Shown here: positions 17,615 to 28,340 of the stretch, one piece after another
How positions within the stretch are numbered: the first letter of the stretch is position 1
Layout of the letters: each line of letters starts with the position of its first letter
Assembly (NCBI RefSeq): GCF_042660285.1
Contig: NZ_JBHSTP010000001.1
Location: 1,178,001 to 1,242,000, forward strand
Length of the DNA: 64,000 nucleotides
Source of the DNA: Luethyella okanaganae
GTDB taxonomy: Bacteria; Actinomycetota; Actinomycetes; Actinomycetales; Microbacteriaceae
Direction: 5' to 3'
Program-made: the position numbers and the translations under genes
Notes under the pieces: generated by a model
Told to the model about the DNA's origin: nothing
Seen by the model: only the letters and a program-made list of their open reading frames with translations
The model's database searches: none

Positions 17615-18856
17615 TCACGCAGTGACCCGCACGCCCTTGCCGACGACCGTGATGCCGGAATCGGTCACGCTGAAGCCACGGGCGAGGTCGCGCTCCCGGT
17701 CGAGACCGACCCTGGCTCCCGCCTCGACGACGACATGCTTGTCGAGTACGGCGCGACCGACGAACGCATCGGATTCGATCCGAACCCGGTCGAAGACGAT
17801 CGAGTCGACGACGTGAGCGCCGGAGCCGACGTTCGCCCAGGGGCCGAGCACGCTGCGTTCGATGTGCGCGCCCGAGATCACCGACCCGAGCGAGATGATC
17901 GAGTCGATCATCGTCCCGAGGGCTCCGCGAGCGTCGCGCACGAACTTCGCCGGCGGCGAGTTGAGCTGCTGAGTGAAGATCGGCCACTCCTCGTTGTACA
18001 GATTGAAGATCGGCAGCGCCGAGATGAGATCCTGGTGGGCCTCGAAGAAGGAGTCGATGGTCCCCACGTCGCGCCAGTAGTAGCGATCGCGGTCGGTAGA
18101 ACCGGGAACATCGTTGCGGCGAAGGTCGTAGACGCCGGCTTGCCCGCTCTCGACGAAGGCCGGGATGATGTCACCGCCCATGTCGTGACTCGAATCTGCG
18201 CGTTCGCCGTCTCGGACGACGGCGTCCATGAGCGCATCGGCGTCGAAGACGTAGTTGCCCATCGAAGCGAGCACCTCGTGTGGGGCGTCCGCGAGACCGA
18301 CCGCGTTCTTCGGCTTCTCGAGGAAGGCCTTGATCCTGATGGGGTCATCGAGGTCGAGGTCGATGACGCCGAACTGGTCGGCCAGCTCGATCGGCTGCCG
18401 GATCGCCGCGACGGTGGCCGCGGCGCCGGACGCGATGTGCGCCTCGATCATCTGGCTGAAGTCCATGCGATACACGTGATCGGCGCCAACGACGACGACG
18501 ACGTCCGGCTGCTCGTCGCGGATCAGGTTGAGGCTCTGCAGGATCGCGTCAGCCGAGCCGCTGAACCACCGCTTGCCGAGCCGCTGCTGAGCGGGAACGG
18601 AGGCGATGTAGGAGTTGAGCAGGCCAGAGACGCGCCAGGTCTGCGACACATGGCGGTCCAGGCTGTGCGACTTGTACTGGGTGAGCACGACGATCTGCGT
18701 GAGGCCCGAATTGATGAGATTGGAGAGCGCGAAGTCTACGAGGCGGTACTGCCCGCCAAAGGGCACGGCGGGTTTCGCACGATCCTCCGTGAGCGGCATG
18801 AGACGCTTGCCCTCGCCGCCAGCCAGGACGATTCCGAAGATCTTCTTGGACTTCAT
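17615..18856 (-). CDS. glgC: Glucose-1-phosphate adenylyltransferase
   Basis: 413 aa. N-terminal nucleotidyltransferase loop GIVLAGGEGKRLMPLTEDRA, substrate segment PFGGQYRLVDFALSN, and a C-terminal left-handed beta-helix with hexapeptide-like turns (SGAHIERSVLGPWANVG). It makes ADP-glucose for glycogen. Divergent from glgA with an 82-bp intergenic region, so the two are probably co-controlled. Confidence 0.96.
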   Translation of the reverse strand: MKSKKIFGIVLAGGEGKRLMPLTEDRAKPAVPFGGQYRLVDFALSNLINSGLTQIVVLTQYKSHSLDRHVSQTWRVSGLLNSYIASVPAQQRLGKRWFSGSADAILQSLNLIRDEQPDVVVVVGADHVYRMDFSQMIEAHIASGAAATVAAIRQPIELADQFGVIDLDLDDPIRIKAFLEKPKNAVGLADAPHEVLASMGNYVFDADALMDAVVRDGERADSSHDMGGDIIPAFVESGQAGVYDLRRNDVPGSTDRDRYYWRDVGTIDSFFEAHQDLISALPIFNLYNEEWPIFTQQLNSPPAKFVRDARGALGTMIDSIISLGSVISGAHIERSVLGPWANVGSGAHVVDSIVFDRVRIESDAFVGRAVLDKHVVVEAGARVGLDRERDLARGFSVTDSGITVVGKGVRVTA

Positions 18857-18862
18857 GACTAC

Positions 18863-18868
18863 ACATTA
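18863..18868 (-). promoter_or_regulatory. -10 box, leaderless promoter of glgC
   Basis: On the minus strand TAATGT ends 6 nt before the glgC ATG. Confidence 0.45.
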
Positions 18869-18926
18869 GGGCAGGCCGCCGATTGCGACCACTCGAATCG
18901 GGGCTGTGTGACGCCGTGTGCTGCGC

Positions 18927-18932
18927 TACCTT
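18927..18932 (+). promoter_or_regulatory. -10 box, leaderless promoter of glgA
   Basis: TACCTT ends 6 nt before the glgA ATG at 18939. Confidence 0.45.
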
Positions 18933-18938
18933 TGCAGC

Positions 18939-20126
18939 ATGCGAGTCGATCTGCTCACGCGTGAGTATCCCCCAGAGGTCTACGGCGGCGCCGGCGTCCA
19001 CGTCGCCGAGTTGGTGCGTGCCTTGCGCAGCGACGTTGACGTGGTCGTGCGATGCTTCGGCGAGCCGCGCGACGAGCTCGACACGGTCGCCTATCGGCCG
19101 CCGAATACGCTGGTCGAGGCGAACCCGGCGATCTCGACGCTCGGCGTCGATCTGCAGATTGCGCAGGATACGGCCGGAGCGGACATCGTGCACTCGCACA
19201 CCTGGTACGCGAACGGCGCAGGACACATCGCCAAGCTTCTGCACGGCATTCCCCACGTCGTCACCGCCCACAGCCTGGAACCCCTGCGCCCGTGGAAGGC
19301 CGAGCAGCTCGGCGGGGGATACCGCGTCTCCAGCTGGGTCGAGAAGACCGCCTTCGAGGGTGCGGATGCGGTGATCGCCGTGAGCGGCGGCATGCGGCGC
19401 GACATCTTGCGCTCCTACCCGGATCTGGACGCGTCGCGTGTGCATGTCGTCTACAACGGCATCGACCTCAACCGGTGGAAGCCCGTCGTCGACGAGGAGA
19501 CCGTGCGGGCGCTCGGCATCGATCCGGATCGGCCCTCCGTGGTGTTCGTCGGCCGCATCACCCGGCAGAAGGGGCTTCCGTACCTGCTGCGCGCGGCACG
19601 GATGCTTCCCGCCGACGTCCAGCTCGTGCTGTGCGCCGGGGCTCCTGACACGCCTCAGATCCTCGCAGAGGTGACAGCGGGTGTCGCCTCGCTGCAGGCC
19701 GAGCGTTCTGGCGTCGTGTGGATCGATCGCCTGCTCAGCCAGCACGAGCTCTCGGCTGTGCTCACGGCAGGAACGACCTTCGTCTGTCCATCCGTCTATG
19801 AACCGCTCGGCATCGTCAATCTCGAGGCGATGGCCTGCGGGATTCCCGTGGTGGGGACCGCCACCGGAGGTATCCCCGAGGTCGTCGCCGACGGTGAAAC
19901 CGGGCGTCTCGTTCCGATCGACCAGCTCGACGACGGAACGGGGACACCGACGGACCCGGATCGTTTCGTCGCCGATCTGGCCGCGGTGCTCATCGAGGTC
20001 GTAGGCGACCCCGACCGGGCGCGGCTCATGGGAGCCGCCGGGCGGACCCGTGCCGAGAAGGAGTTCGGCTGGGAGCAGATCGCGGTGCGAACCCGGGAGA
20101 TCTACGAGGGTCTACTGCGCCGATAG
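18939..20126 (+). CDS. glgA: Glycogen synthase, actinobacterial GT4 type
   Basis: 395 aa. Start at 18939 (MRVDLLTREYPPEVYGGAGV) rather than an upstream ATG because the glycine-rich N-terminal loop follows it at once. GT-B fold with VFVGRITRQKGL near residue 203 and the donor-site motif EPLGIVNLEAMACG near 288. GT4 members of this kind in mycobacteria (GlgM/GlgA) use ADP-glucose and can make maltose-1-phosphate as well as extend glucan, so both activities remain possible. Divergent from glgC. Confidence 0.9.
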   Translation: MRVDLLTREYPPEVYGGAGVHVAELVRALRSDVDVVVRCFGEPRDELDTVAYRPPNTLVEANPAISTLGVDLQIAQDTAGADIVHSHTWYANGAGHIAKLLHGIPHVVTAHSLEPLRPWKAEQLGGGYRVSSWVEKTAFEGADAVIAVSGGMRRDILRSYPDLDASRVHVVYNGIDLNRWKPVVDEETVRALGIDPDRPSVVFVGRITRQKGLPYLLRAARMLPADVQLVLCAGAPDTPQILAEVTAGVASLQAERSGVVWIDRLLSQHELSAVLTAGTTFVCPSVYEPLGIVNLEAMACGIPVVGTATGGIPEVVADGETGRLVPIDQLDDGTGTPTDPDRFVADLAAVLIEVVGDPDRARLMGAAGRTRAEKEFGWEQIAVRTREIYEGLLRR

Positions 20127-20129
20127 CAT
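20124..20129 (+). promoter_or_regulatory. -10 box before the ABC ATPase gene
   Basis: TAGCAT overlaps the end of glgA and ends 6 nt before the ATG at 20136; an AGGAG also sits there, so a leadered read-through message from glgA is equally possible. Confidence 0.35.
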
Positions 20130-20135
20130 AGGAGC

Positions 20136-20918
20136 ATGGCCAGCGTTCTTCAGCTCACAGACGTGTCCGTCGTTCGAGATGGCAACACCATCCTCGACTC
20201 CGTCTCCTGGACTGTCGACGACGACCAGCGCTGGGTGATCCTGGGGCCGAACGGCGCTGGCAAGACCACGATGCTGCAGATCGCCGCGGCCGCCATGCAC
20301 CCCACGAGCGGGACCGCCGTCGTGCTGCAGGAGAGACTGGGCAAGGTCGACCTCTTCGAGCTACGGCCGATGATCGGCTTCGCGTCGACCGCGATGGCGC
20401 GCAAGGTGCCGAAGAACGAGAAGGTGCTCGACGTCGTGCTGACCGCGGCGTACTCGGTGACGGGCCGCTGGACCGAGGAGTACGAGGACATGGACATTCG
20501 CCGCGCTCAGCGGGTGCTCGCCGAGTGGAAGCTCGACCACCTCGCCGACCGCAGCTTCGGCAGTCTGAGCGACGGCGAGCAGAAGCGCGTTCAGATCGCA
20601 CGCTCGGTCATGACCGACCCCGAGATACTGTTGCTCGACGAGCCGGCTTCGAGCCTCGACCTCGGCGCACGCGAAGAGCTTCTGCATCTGCTCAGCGGCT
20701 ATGCGCGCGAGTCCACGTCTCCCGCGATCGTGATGGTGACCCATCACGTGGAGGAGATCCCCATCGGCTTCACCCACGCCCTCATCCTGGCGGATGGTGC
20801 GATCGTCTCGGCCGGGCCGCTTGCCGAATCGCTCAGCGCAGCCAACCTCAGCACGGCGTTCGGCCTCTCGATCGAACTCGATGAGAACGACGGCCGCTTC
20901 ACGGCTCGCGCGGTATGA
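20136..20918 (+). CDS. ABC transporter ATP-binding protein, stand-alone
   Basis: 260 aa. Walker A LGPNGAGKTT near residue 36, a degenerate signature LSDGEQKRV, Walker B LLLDEPASSLD, and an H-loop MVTHHVEEI. It resembles ModF/YlmA-like single ATPases found in many actinobacteria. No permease or binding protein is adjacent, so the partner is unknown. Confidence 0.85.
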   Translation: MASVLQLTDVSVVRDGNTILDSVSWTVDDDQRWVILGPNGAGKTTMLQIAAAAMHPTSGTAVVLQERLGKVDLFELRPMIGFASTAMARKVPKNEKVLDVVLTAAYSVTGRWTEEYEDMDIRRAQRVLAEWKLDHLADRSFGSLSDGEQKRVQIARSVMTDPEILLLDEPASSLDLGAREELLHLLSGYARESTSPAIVMVTHHVEEIPIGFTHALILADGAIVSAGPLAESLSAANLSTAFGLSIELDENDGRFTARAV

Positions 20919-20977
20919 CCGCTGTGTCCGCGGTGTGACGCGATCACCGGCGGATGCCGCAGCAGGCGGCGATCTGC

Positions 20978-20983
20978 TAGAAT
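20978..20983 (+). promoter_or_regulatory. -10 box of rpmE2
   Basis: TAGAAT, about 100 nt upstream of the rpmE2 ATG, giving a long 5' leader. No clear -35 hexamer or Zur box was found by eye. Confidence 0.4.
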
Positions 20984-21083
20984 CGATAGCTGGTCAAGAG
21001 GCCGCATGCTTTCTCGCCCGATCGGCAAGACAGATCACACCATTCGCAACGCAAAAGCATTGTTCAAACACAAGGAAGTCTTG

Positions 21084-21338
21084 ATGAAGTCTGACATTCA
21101 CCCCGACTACGCTCCGGTGGTTTTCCGCGATCTCGCTTCGGGTGCGACGTTCCTGACCCGTTCGACGGTTTCGAGCGCCAAGACCATCGAGTGGGAAGAC
21201 GGCAACACCTACCCGGTCATCGACGTAGAGATCTCGTCGGAGTCCCACCCCTTCTACACGGGCAAGCAGCGCATTCTCGACTCGGCAGGACGCGTCGAGA
21301 AGTTCAACCAGCGCTTCAAGAACTTCGGCAAGAACTAG
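21084..21338 (+). CDS. rpmE2: Ribosomal protein L31 type B
   Basis: 84 aa with AAGGAAG before the ATG; upstream in-frame Met is rejected on this basis. Sequence KSDIHPDYAPVVFRD and SSESHPFYTGKQRILD are L31. There is no cysteine, so it is the zinc-free paralogue (type B, YtiA-like), which in many bacteria replaces the zinc form under zinc limitation. A strong terminator follows. Confidence 0.95.
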   Translation: MKSDIHPDYAPVVFRDLASGATFLTRSTVSSAKTIEWEDGNTYPVIDVEISSESHPFYTGKQRILDSAGRVEKFNQRFKNFGKN

Positions 21339-21357
21339 TTACTACGCTCGAGCGTGT

Positions 21358-21396
21358 AAACGGCCCCCGTCGTAGCGATGGGGGCCGTTTCGTTTC
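21358..21396 (+). terminator. Intrinsic terminator of rpmE2
   Basis: AAACGGCCCCC (21358-21368) pairs perfectly with GGGGGCCGTTT (21380-21390) around an 11-nt loop and is followed by CGTTTC. Confidence 0.85.
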
Positions 21397-21482
21397 ACCA
21401 GCCCAGACTCAGGGCGGCGCCAAGCTGCTCGTCGGGCGCCTCATGTTAGAGCGGGGTGCCACACATCGCGTGACGCTCGGCT

Positions 21483-21937
21483 CTATTGTCTTGGACTTCG
21501 GCGGCGTGCTTTGCTCTCGGTGCGGTTCTCGTGCGGATGGCCAGTGCGATCAGAGGCTTCAGCGCGCTTCCGCCTAGAGTCCCGTGCCATGTTTACGATG
21601 TATCCACCTAGTATCGCGACGACCGCGAGCACGAGCCCGAGTGAGAAGTACACTCCCGGCGTGGCGGCTGAACCGCCGGTGCTCGGCGGGTTGCTGATCG
21701 CCGCGCCGATGCCGACTCCGAGGGCTTGTGCCCAACATATGTAGCCGGCCGCGTAGATTTCAAGTCCAATTGGTTGACACCTTTACACGCAGCCAATGTT
21801 GAGATCGCTGCGGTTTTCGACTGCTGCTGGACGACGTTAGGCGCGTTGATCACTGTGCCAACGGCGGAATAGCCTTTTTGATTTAGGAGCACAGCAACTG
21901 CAACCGCGGCGATTCCCCATCGTTGTCTGTTGGACAT
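21483..21937 (-). pseudogene. Small membrane protein gene broken by a frameshift
   Basis: The first frame from ATG 21937 gives MSNRQRWGIAAVAVAVLLNQ, then GYSAVGTVINAPNVVQQQSK. Near 21770 the coding signal moves to another frame, giving GLEIYAAGYICWAQALGVGI and a second helix VYFSLGLVLAVVAILGGY, then a basic tail ending at 21483. Total length (455 nt) is not a multiple of three, which fits one indel. Codon use is less GC-biased than in the neighbours. No family recognised. A sequencing error would also explain it. Confidence 0.6.
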
Positions 21938-22012
21938 ACTTTTTATCTGAACATGACCGTCAGAGTTTCACAACGACAAAATCTCAGTCGTCAGCTACGA
22001 GGTCATCTACCG

Positions 22013-22720
22013 CTAGCCGCGCTCCGGCCAGTCACCCGACGTCGTGAAGGCCGGATCCCGGTTGGCGCGCATGTAGGCCTGGAAGTTCTCCGCCTGCTCA
22101 CGGCTCCAGTCCACCTGGCGACGGTGCAGTTCTGCCGCGTCGACGTCGAGTGCGACGGCATGCACACGGGCGAGAGCCTGAGCGACTCGTCCGGCGGCGG
22201 CGGCGTCCGCACCCGCATCGTGCGCGTCGTCGAGCGAGACACCGTAGAACGCCGCTGTCACCTCGAGCGTGCGCTTTCCCCTACGGTAGCGGTCGACCGC
22301 CTTGTCGATGACGAGAGGGTCGATGATGGGGGCGGGGGAGAGCAGCGGGGGGACGCCGTGCCGTACCGCTTCACGGTTGAGGATCGTCAGATCGTACGGT
22401 GCGTTGTACGCGACGAGCGGGATGCCTCGGTCGAGGAGCCCGCGAATCGCACGGACGATGTCGGCGATCCCGGTCGCCGCGGGGGAGCCCTCGGCGCGCG
22501 CACGTTCGGTCGTCACACCATGGACAGCGGTCGCAGCCGCGGGGATCTCGACGCCGGGGTCGAGCAGCCAGTCGTTGCGTTCGACGAGCCTGCCCGAGGA
22601 ATCGAGCACACCGACGTGAGCGGTCACGATCCGGCTCGTCTCGACATCGATCCCGGTCGTCTCGAGATCGAAGACGGCGAGAGAGTCCGCCCAGGTCGCT
22701 GTAACGGTTTCGGTTTCCAC
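22013..22720 (-). CDS. DnaQ-like 3'-5' exonuclease
   Basis: 235 aa DEDDh exonuclease: FDLETTGID near residue 17 (first Asp/Glu pair), APYDLTILN in the middle with the second Asp, and HDAGADAAAAG with the His and last Asp. Single domain, so it is a stand-alone proofreading or nucleic-acid-trimming enzyme rather than a full Pol III epsilon fusion. A C-terminal extension of about 50 residues (HRRQVDWSREQAENFQAYM) is typical of actinobacterial members. Confidence 0.88.
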   Translation of the reverse strand: METETVTATWADSLAVFDLETTGIDVETSRIVTAHVGVLDSSGRLVERNDWLLDPGVEIPAAATAVHGVTTERARAEGSPAATGIADIVRAIRGLLDRGIPLVAYNAPYDLTILNREAVRHGVPPLLSPAPIIDPLVIDKAVDRYRRGKRTLEVTAAFYGVSLDDAHDAGADAAAAGRVAQALARVHAVALDVDAAELHRRQVDWSREQAENFQAYMRANRDPAFTTSGDWPERG

Positions 22721-22789
22721 GACAGCACTCTACGGCGTACCACCGTCAGCGCCGGGAGGCGCACCGAGATGCGAATGCGGCGATGTCCG

Positions 22790-24487
<1,698 letters not shown>

Positions 24488-24505
24488 GAGGAGAGTCTAG
24501 GGCGT

Positions 24506-24546
24506 GCAGCCGACTGCACGGGGCGCCACGACGCCGAGTCGGCTGC
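24506..24546. repeat. 10-bp inverted repeat between treS and the hydrolase gene
   Basis: GCAGCCGACT (24506-24515) and AGTCGGCTGC (24537-24546) are perfect inverted repeats 21 nt apart, 19 nt upstream of treS. It could be an operator or a leader hairpin in the treS message. Confidence 0.4.
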
Positions 24547-24646
24547 TGTGCAGCGATATGGCAGGGGGCGCATGGCCGCCGTAGCTTGCTTTCCCCGAGC
24601 GGCGCGTACGACACCGCGTTCTATCCGGTTTCCCGGTCAGCGCGCC

Positions 24647-24652
24647 TAAGCT
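24647..24652 (+). promoter_or_regulatory. -10 box, leaderless promoter of the hydrolase gene
   Basis: TAAGCT ends 7 nt before the ATG at 24660. Confidence 0.5.
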
Positions 24653-24659
24653 TGTAGGG

Positions 24660-25589
24660 ATGATCGTCGAGTCCCCCTATGCCGCCCAGCTGGCGCGCAT
24701 CCCGGTCCGTGAGCGCACAGCGGACGTCCTCGGCGCTGTGACGCACTATTGGGAATACGGATCGGCTGACGACACCACCATCGTGATGGTGCACGGTTTC
24801 CGCGGCGATCACCACGGGCTGGAGCCTGTCGTCGCCCAGCTCAGCGGCCGGCACATCGTGTCGCCCGACCTGCCCGGTTTCGGCGCTTCGGAGCCGCTGA
24901 CCCAGACCCGGCACGACATCGACGGCTACGCCCTCTGGTTGCGCGGATTCGTCGCGACCCTGCCGAGAACCAGACGACTCGTCATACTGGGTCACTCCTT
25001 CGGCTCGATCGTGGTGTCGGCGGCCCTCGCCGCAGGGCTGGAGGCCGAGGACGTCGTGCTGATCAACCCGATCGCAGCGCCGGCGCTGTCCGGTCCTCGC
25101 GGCATCATGACCCGCCTGGCCGTGCTCTATTACGAGCTCGCCGCATGGCTTCCCGAGAGACTCGGCTTCGCACTGCTTCGCAATCGGATGATCGTGCGCG
25201 TCATGAGCGTCACCATGGCCAAGACGGAGAGCAAGCAGCTCCGGCGCTGGATCCATGACCAGCACGATCGCTTCTTCTCGGCGTTCGTCGATCGCCGGGT
25301 CGTGCTCGAGGCGTTTCAGGCATCGGTGAGCCACGACGTCAGCGAGTTCGCCGGGCTGATCCCGCAGCGCACGCTGCTGATCGCGGCGGAGAAGGATGAC
25401 ATCACCCCGGTCGCGGCTCAGCACAGGCTCGCCGCGCTCTTCGCCGATTCGACGCTCCACGTCATCCCCGGCGTCGGCCATCTCATCCACTACGAGGTTC
25501 CGCAAGAGGCGGCGGAACGACTCGACCGGTTCCTCACGATCGACGCCGCCGGTCGCGGGGGCGAGGCCTCCGAGACGGCCGGGTCATGA
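24660..25589 (+). CDS. Alpha/beta hydrolase
   Basis: 309 aa. Oxyanion segment MVHGFRGDHHGL near residue 41, nucleophile elbow GHSFGS near 115, and a terminal His in GVGHLIHYEVP near 280 fit a Ser-Asp-His hydrolase. No signal peptide. Coupled by ATGA overlap to the glycosyltransferase that follows, which suggests work on the same glycolipid or cell-envelope compound (inference). Confidence 0.87.
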   Translation: MIVESPYAAQLARIPVRERTADVLGAVTHYWEYGSADDTTIVMVHGFRGDHHGLEPVVAQLSGRHIVSPDLPGFGASEPLTQTRHDIDGYALWLRGFVATLPRTRRLVILGHSFGSIVVSAALAAGLEAEDVVLINPIAAPALSGPRGIMTRLAVLYYELAAWLPERLGFALLRNRMIVRVMSVTMAKTESKQLRRWIHDQHDRFFSAFVDRRVVLEAFQASVSHDVSEFAGLIPQRTLLIAAEKDDITPVAAQHRLAALFADSTLHVIPGVGHLIHYEVPQEAAERLDRFLTIDAAGRGGEASETAGS

Positions 25590-26668
25590 AGATCATCTTC
25601 GACTGCCGCTACACGCGTTTCGACAGGCACGACGGCATCAGCCGTTACACATCGCGGCTCGTCGAGGAGCTCGGCAAGCTGCATCCCGTGACGATGCTCA
25701 TCAACGACCACCGGCAGCTCGAGCTGCTGCCGAATCTGCCCTGGCAGATCGTGAGCGGTCCGACGAGCATCCTCGAGCCGTTCGTGGCACGCACCGTCAA
25801 CAAGCTCCGACCCGACATCGTCTTCACCCCTATGCAGACGATGGGGTCCTGGGGCAGGCGTTACCGTCTGCTCATTACCGTGCACGATCTCATCTACTAC
25901 CGCAACCGCACTCCGCCCCGCGACCTGCCCTGGGCCGTGCGAGCGTTGTGGCGGTTGTATCACCTGGCATGGTGGCCGCAGCGCGTGCTGCTCAACCGAG
26001 CAGACGGGGTCGTGACCGTCTCGGAGACCACGGCCGGACTCATCGCCGAGCACCATCTGACCAGGCGGCCCGTGACGGTCGTTCCGAACGCGGCGGGAGC
26101 GACGGATGCCCTGGCCGCAGACACCGTGGCCAGGGTCCGCCCTGACATCCTCCGCCTCGTCTACATGGGTTCTTTCATGCCGTACAAGAACGTGGACACC
26201 CTGGTGCGAGCCGTCGCGGCGATACCCGGCTGCGAGCTTCAGCTCATGAGCCGGGTGAGCGCGGCGGAACGCGCACGACTCACGGCCCTCGCGCCTCAGG
26301 CGCGGCTCGTTTTCCACGACGGCGCCAGTGACAAAGAGTATCGGGGCGCTCTCGTGTCGGCGACGGCGCTCGTGACCGCGTCGCTCGACGAAGGCTTCGG
26401 CATACCCCTCGTCGAGGCCATGGCAGCGGGAACCCCGGTCGTCGTCAGCGATATCCCGATCTTTCGCGAGATCGGGGCGGATGCCGCCCTCTACTTCGAG
26501 GCGGAACGACCTGAGGCGCTCGTCGCGACCCTCCACGAGCTCCTCGCCCCCGGGGAGTGGGAACGTCGTTCTCGGCTGGGTCTTCGGCAATCGGAACGCT
26601 TCACCTGGCGCGGCTCGGCGGAGAGGCTCCTCGCGCTGATGGAGGCCACCGTCTCGCATCGTCCGTAG
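25586..26668 (+). CDS. Glycosyltransferase family 4
   Basis: 360 aa GT-B enzyme. Begins MKIIFDCRYTRFDRHDGISR, a GT4 opening; has VVPNAAGATDAL, YMGSFMPYKNVDTLVRAV near residue 193 and the donor-site SLDEGFGIPLVEAMAAG near 270. Resembles mannosyltransferases of the envelope. Overlaps the hydrolase stop by 4 nt, forming a two-gene operon. Confidence 0.88.
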   Translation: MKIIFDCRYTRFDRHDGISRYTSRLVEELGKLHPVTMLINDHRQLELLPNLPWQIVSGPTSILEPFVARTVNKLRPDIVFTPMQTMGSWGRRYRLLITVHDLIYYRNRTPPRDLPWAVRALWRLYHLAWWPQRVLLNRADGVVTVSETTAGLIAEHHLTRRPVTVVPNAAGATDALAADTVARVRPDILRLVYMGSFMPYKNVDTLVRAVAAIPGCELQLMSRVSAAERARLTALAPQARLVFHDGASDKEYRGALVSATALVTASLDEGFGIPLVEAMAAGTPVVVSDIPIFREIGADAALYFEAERPEALVATLHELLAPGEWERRSRLGLRQSERFTWRGSAERLLALMEATVSHRP

Positions 26669-26713
26669 CGACGCTCGACCTAGAGTTCGCCACCCCAGGG
26701 CGGCGTTCTCACC

Positions 26714-27304
26714 TCAGCCTGTGGCCACGGTGTCCTCATCGGCGTCAAGCCGGCACTCGATCAAGTGCAGGCCGCCGGCTCCCCATCGGAAGCGCTGAAC
26801 GGAGCCGTTCGCGATCATCCGACCGCCGGTCTCCAGATCGCCGTCCGTTGCGTGACGCACGAGCGCACTGATGACGCCGCCGTGGCTGACGATCAGGACC
26901 CGCCCGCCCGGGTGGCGTCCGGCGACTCGCTCCAGAACGGGCAGAACCCGGTCGAGCACCTCCTGGCGGGTCTCGAGCCCAGGAACGGATGCGTCGTCGG
27001 GAAACCTCAGCGCGCGTTCGGCGTCGCTCAGGCCCTCGATCTCGCCGTGACGGCGTTCGGCGAGGTCGGGGATCAACTCCGGCTCCGGCAGACCGAGTTC
27101 GTGCGCGATGATGAGCGCCGTCTCGGAGGCCCGGGAAAGCGGACTCGCCACGATCGCATCCCAGTGGCCGTCGCGGAGCGACGCCCCCGTCTCGATAGCC
27201 TGTCGACGTCCGTCGTCGTTGAGCGGGATGTCGGTGCTGCCTTGGATGCGTTTGTGCAGGTTCCAGTCGGTCTGGCCGTGCCGTACGATGCCGAACGTTG
27301 TCAT
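26714..27304 (-). CDS. Histidine phosphatase (phosphoglycerate mutase-like)
   Basis: 196 aa from ATG 27304, chosen because the catalytic motif VRHGQTDWN follows and AGGGGGAG is just upstream. Second His in IVSHGGVISALV, and RRHGEIEGL in between. Small branch of the family; could be a broad phosphatase. A longer upstream frame exists but adds only arginine-rich sequence. Confidence 0.88.
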   Translation of the reverse strand: MTTFGIVRHGQTDWNLHKRIQGSTDIPLNDDGRRQAIETGASLRDGHWDAIVASPLSRASETALIIAHELGLPEPELIPDLAERRHGEIEGLSDAERALRFPDDASVPGLETRQEVLDRVLPVLERVAGRHPGGRVLIVSHGGVISALVRHATDGDLETGGRMIANGSVQRFRWGAGGLHLIECRLDADEDTVATG

Positions 27305-27354
27305 CTGGTTTCTCCCCCTGACCGCTCCAGCCCGAAAGGGCCGGGCTCGTCGTC

Positions 27355-28206
27355 TCAACCGAGCAGTCGCTCGGCGAGAGCCGTCAATGTCTCCGATGTT
27401 CCGGCATCCAGCTTATGCGTCGCGCGCGCGTCTCCTCTCGTGACACCACGGTTGACCACGACAATCGGGAGTTTGCGGCGTCTAGCCTGTTCCATGAGCC
27501 GGATCCCGGAATTCACGACGAGCGAGGACCCTGCTACGACGAGCAGATCGGAGTTCTGCACGAGCGCTGCCGCTTCGGCGAACTTCTCCGACGGCACGAA
27601 CTCGCCGAAGAACACGACATCGGGCTTGAGTCGTCCGTAGCAGACGGTGCAGACAGGAACCACGAAGCGGTCGATGTCCTCGACCTCGGCGTCGCCGTCC
27701 GGCGCGATACGCACCACCTCAGCTTCGCTCAGCCATGGGTTCGCCGCGCGCAGACGATCGGCGATGTTCGATCGGGCGAATGTCTGCCCGCAGTCGAGGC
27801 AGAGAACCCTGTCCATCGAACCGTGCAGTTCGACGACGTGGCGGCTGCCGGCACGGGTGTGCAGCCCATCGACGTTCTGGGTCACGACTCCGGAGACGTG
27901 GCCGCCCCGTTCCAGGTCGGCGAGGGCTCGATGCCCGGCATTCGGTTCGGCGCTGCCGAAGCGACGCCAGCCGAGATGGCTGCCGGCCCAGTAGCGTTTG
28001 CGGTGCCCGTCGTCGGCGAGGAACTGCTGCAATGTCATCGGTGTTCGCGTCGGGGCGCCCTCGCCACGGTAGTCGGGGATGCCCGAATCGGTGCTCACTC
28101 CTGCACCGGTCAGCACCACTGTCCTGCGGCCCTCCATGAGGCCGATGACGTGGTCGAGCTGTTCCCTCGTGGCTGTGCTCGACGGTGCCGTGACGTGCGC
28201 TGTCAT
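27355..28206 (-). CDS. Sir2-family NAD-dependent protein deacetylase
   Basis: 283 aa from ATG 28206 with GGAG 5 nt upstream. NAD site LTGAGVSTDSGIPDYRG near residue 31, TQNVDGLH with catalytic His in ELHGSM, and a zinc site CLDC and CTVC. It is an intact sirtuin (CobB-like). Its 5' end and upstream region are duplicated 6.2 kb away, next to the TrmH gene, so the two genes were originally divergent neighbours. Confidence 0.92.
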   Translation of the reverse strand: MTAHVTAPSSTATREQLDHVIGLMEGRRTVVLTGAGVSTDSGIPDYRGEGAPTRTPMTLQQFLADDGHRKRYWAGSHLGWRRFGSAEPNAGHRALADLERGGHVSGVVTQNVDGLHTRAGSRHVVELHGSMDRVLCLDCGQTFARSNIADRLRAANPWLSEAEVVRIAPDGDAEVEDIDRFVVPVCTVCYGRLKPDVVFFGEFVPSEKFAEAAALVQNSDLLVVAGSSLVVNSGIRLMEQARRRKLPIVVVNRGVTRGDARATHKLDAGTSETLTALAERLLG

Positions 28207-28340
28207 GACCGCTCCATCCTGAGGATACTGATGGGATTCCTTGAGTCTAAGCAATCGCGGTTTCCGGAATGTTTCCGACACTGGCAGTCTGATGTGATCC
28301 CGCAGAAAGGCACACCGTGCACCTGACACGAATCTCCGAC
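28113..28340. repeat. Left copy of the 228-bp direct repeat flanking the island
   Basis: Matches 34295-34522 over 228 bp with two differences: the base in CCGATGACG versus CCGATCACG, and TCTAAGC versus TCCAAGC. It covers the first part of the sirtuin gene, its promoter region and the first codons of the TrmH gene. Here the sirtuin side is intact and the TrmH side is truncated. Confidence 0.95.

Noticed and set aside
20984..21083. Zur box in front of rpmE2
   Set aside because: Zinc control is expected for many L31 type B genes, but no recognisable palindromic Zur site is visible in the leader.
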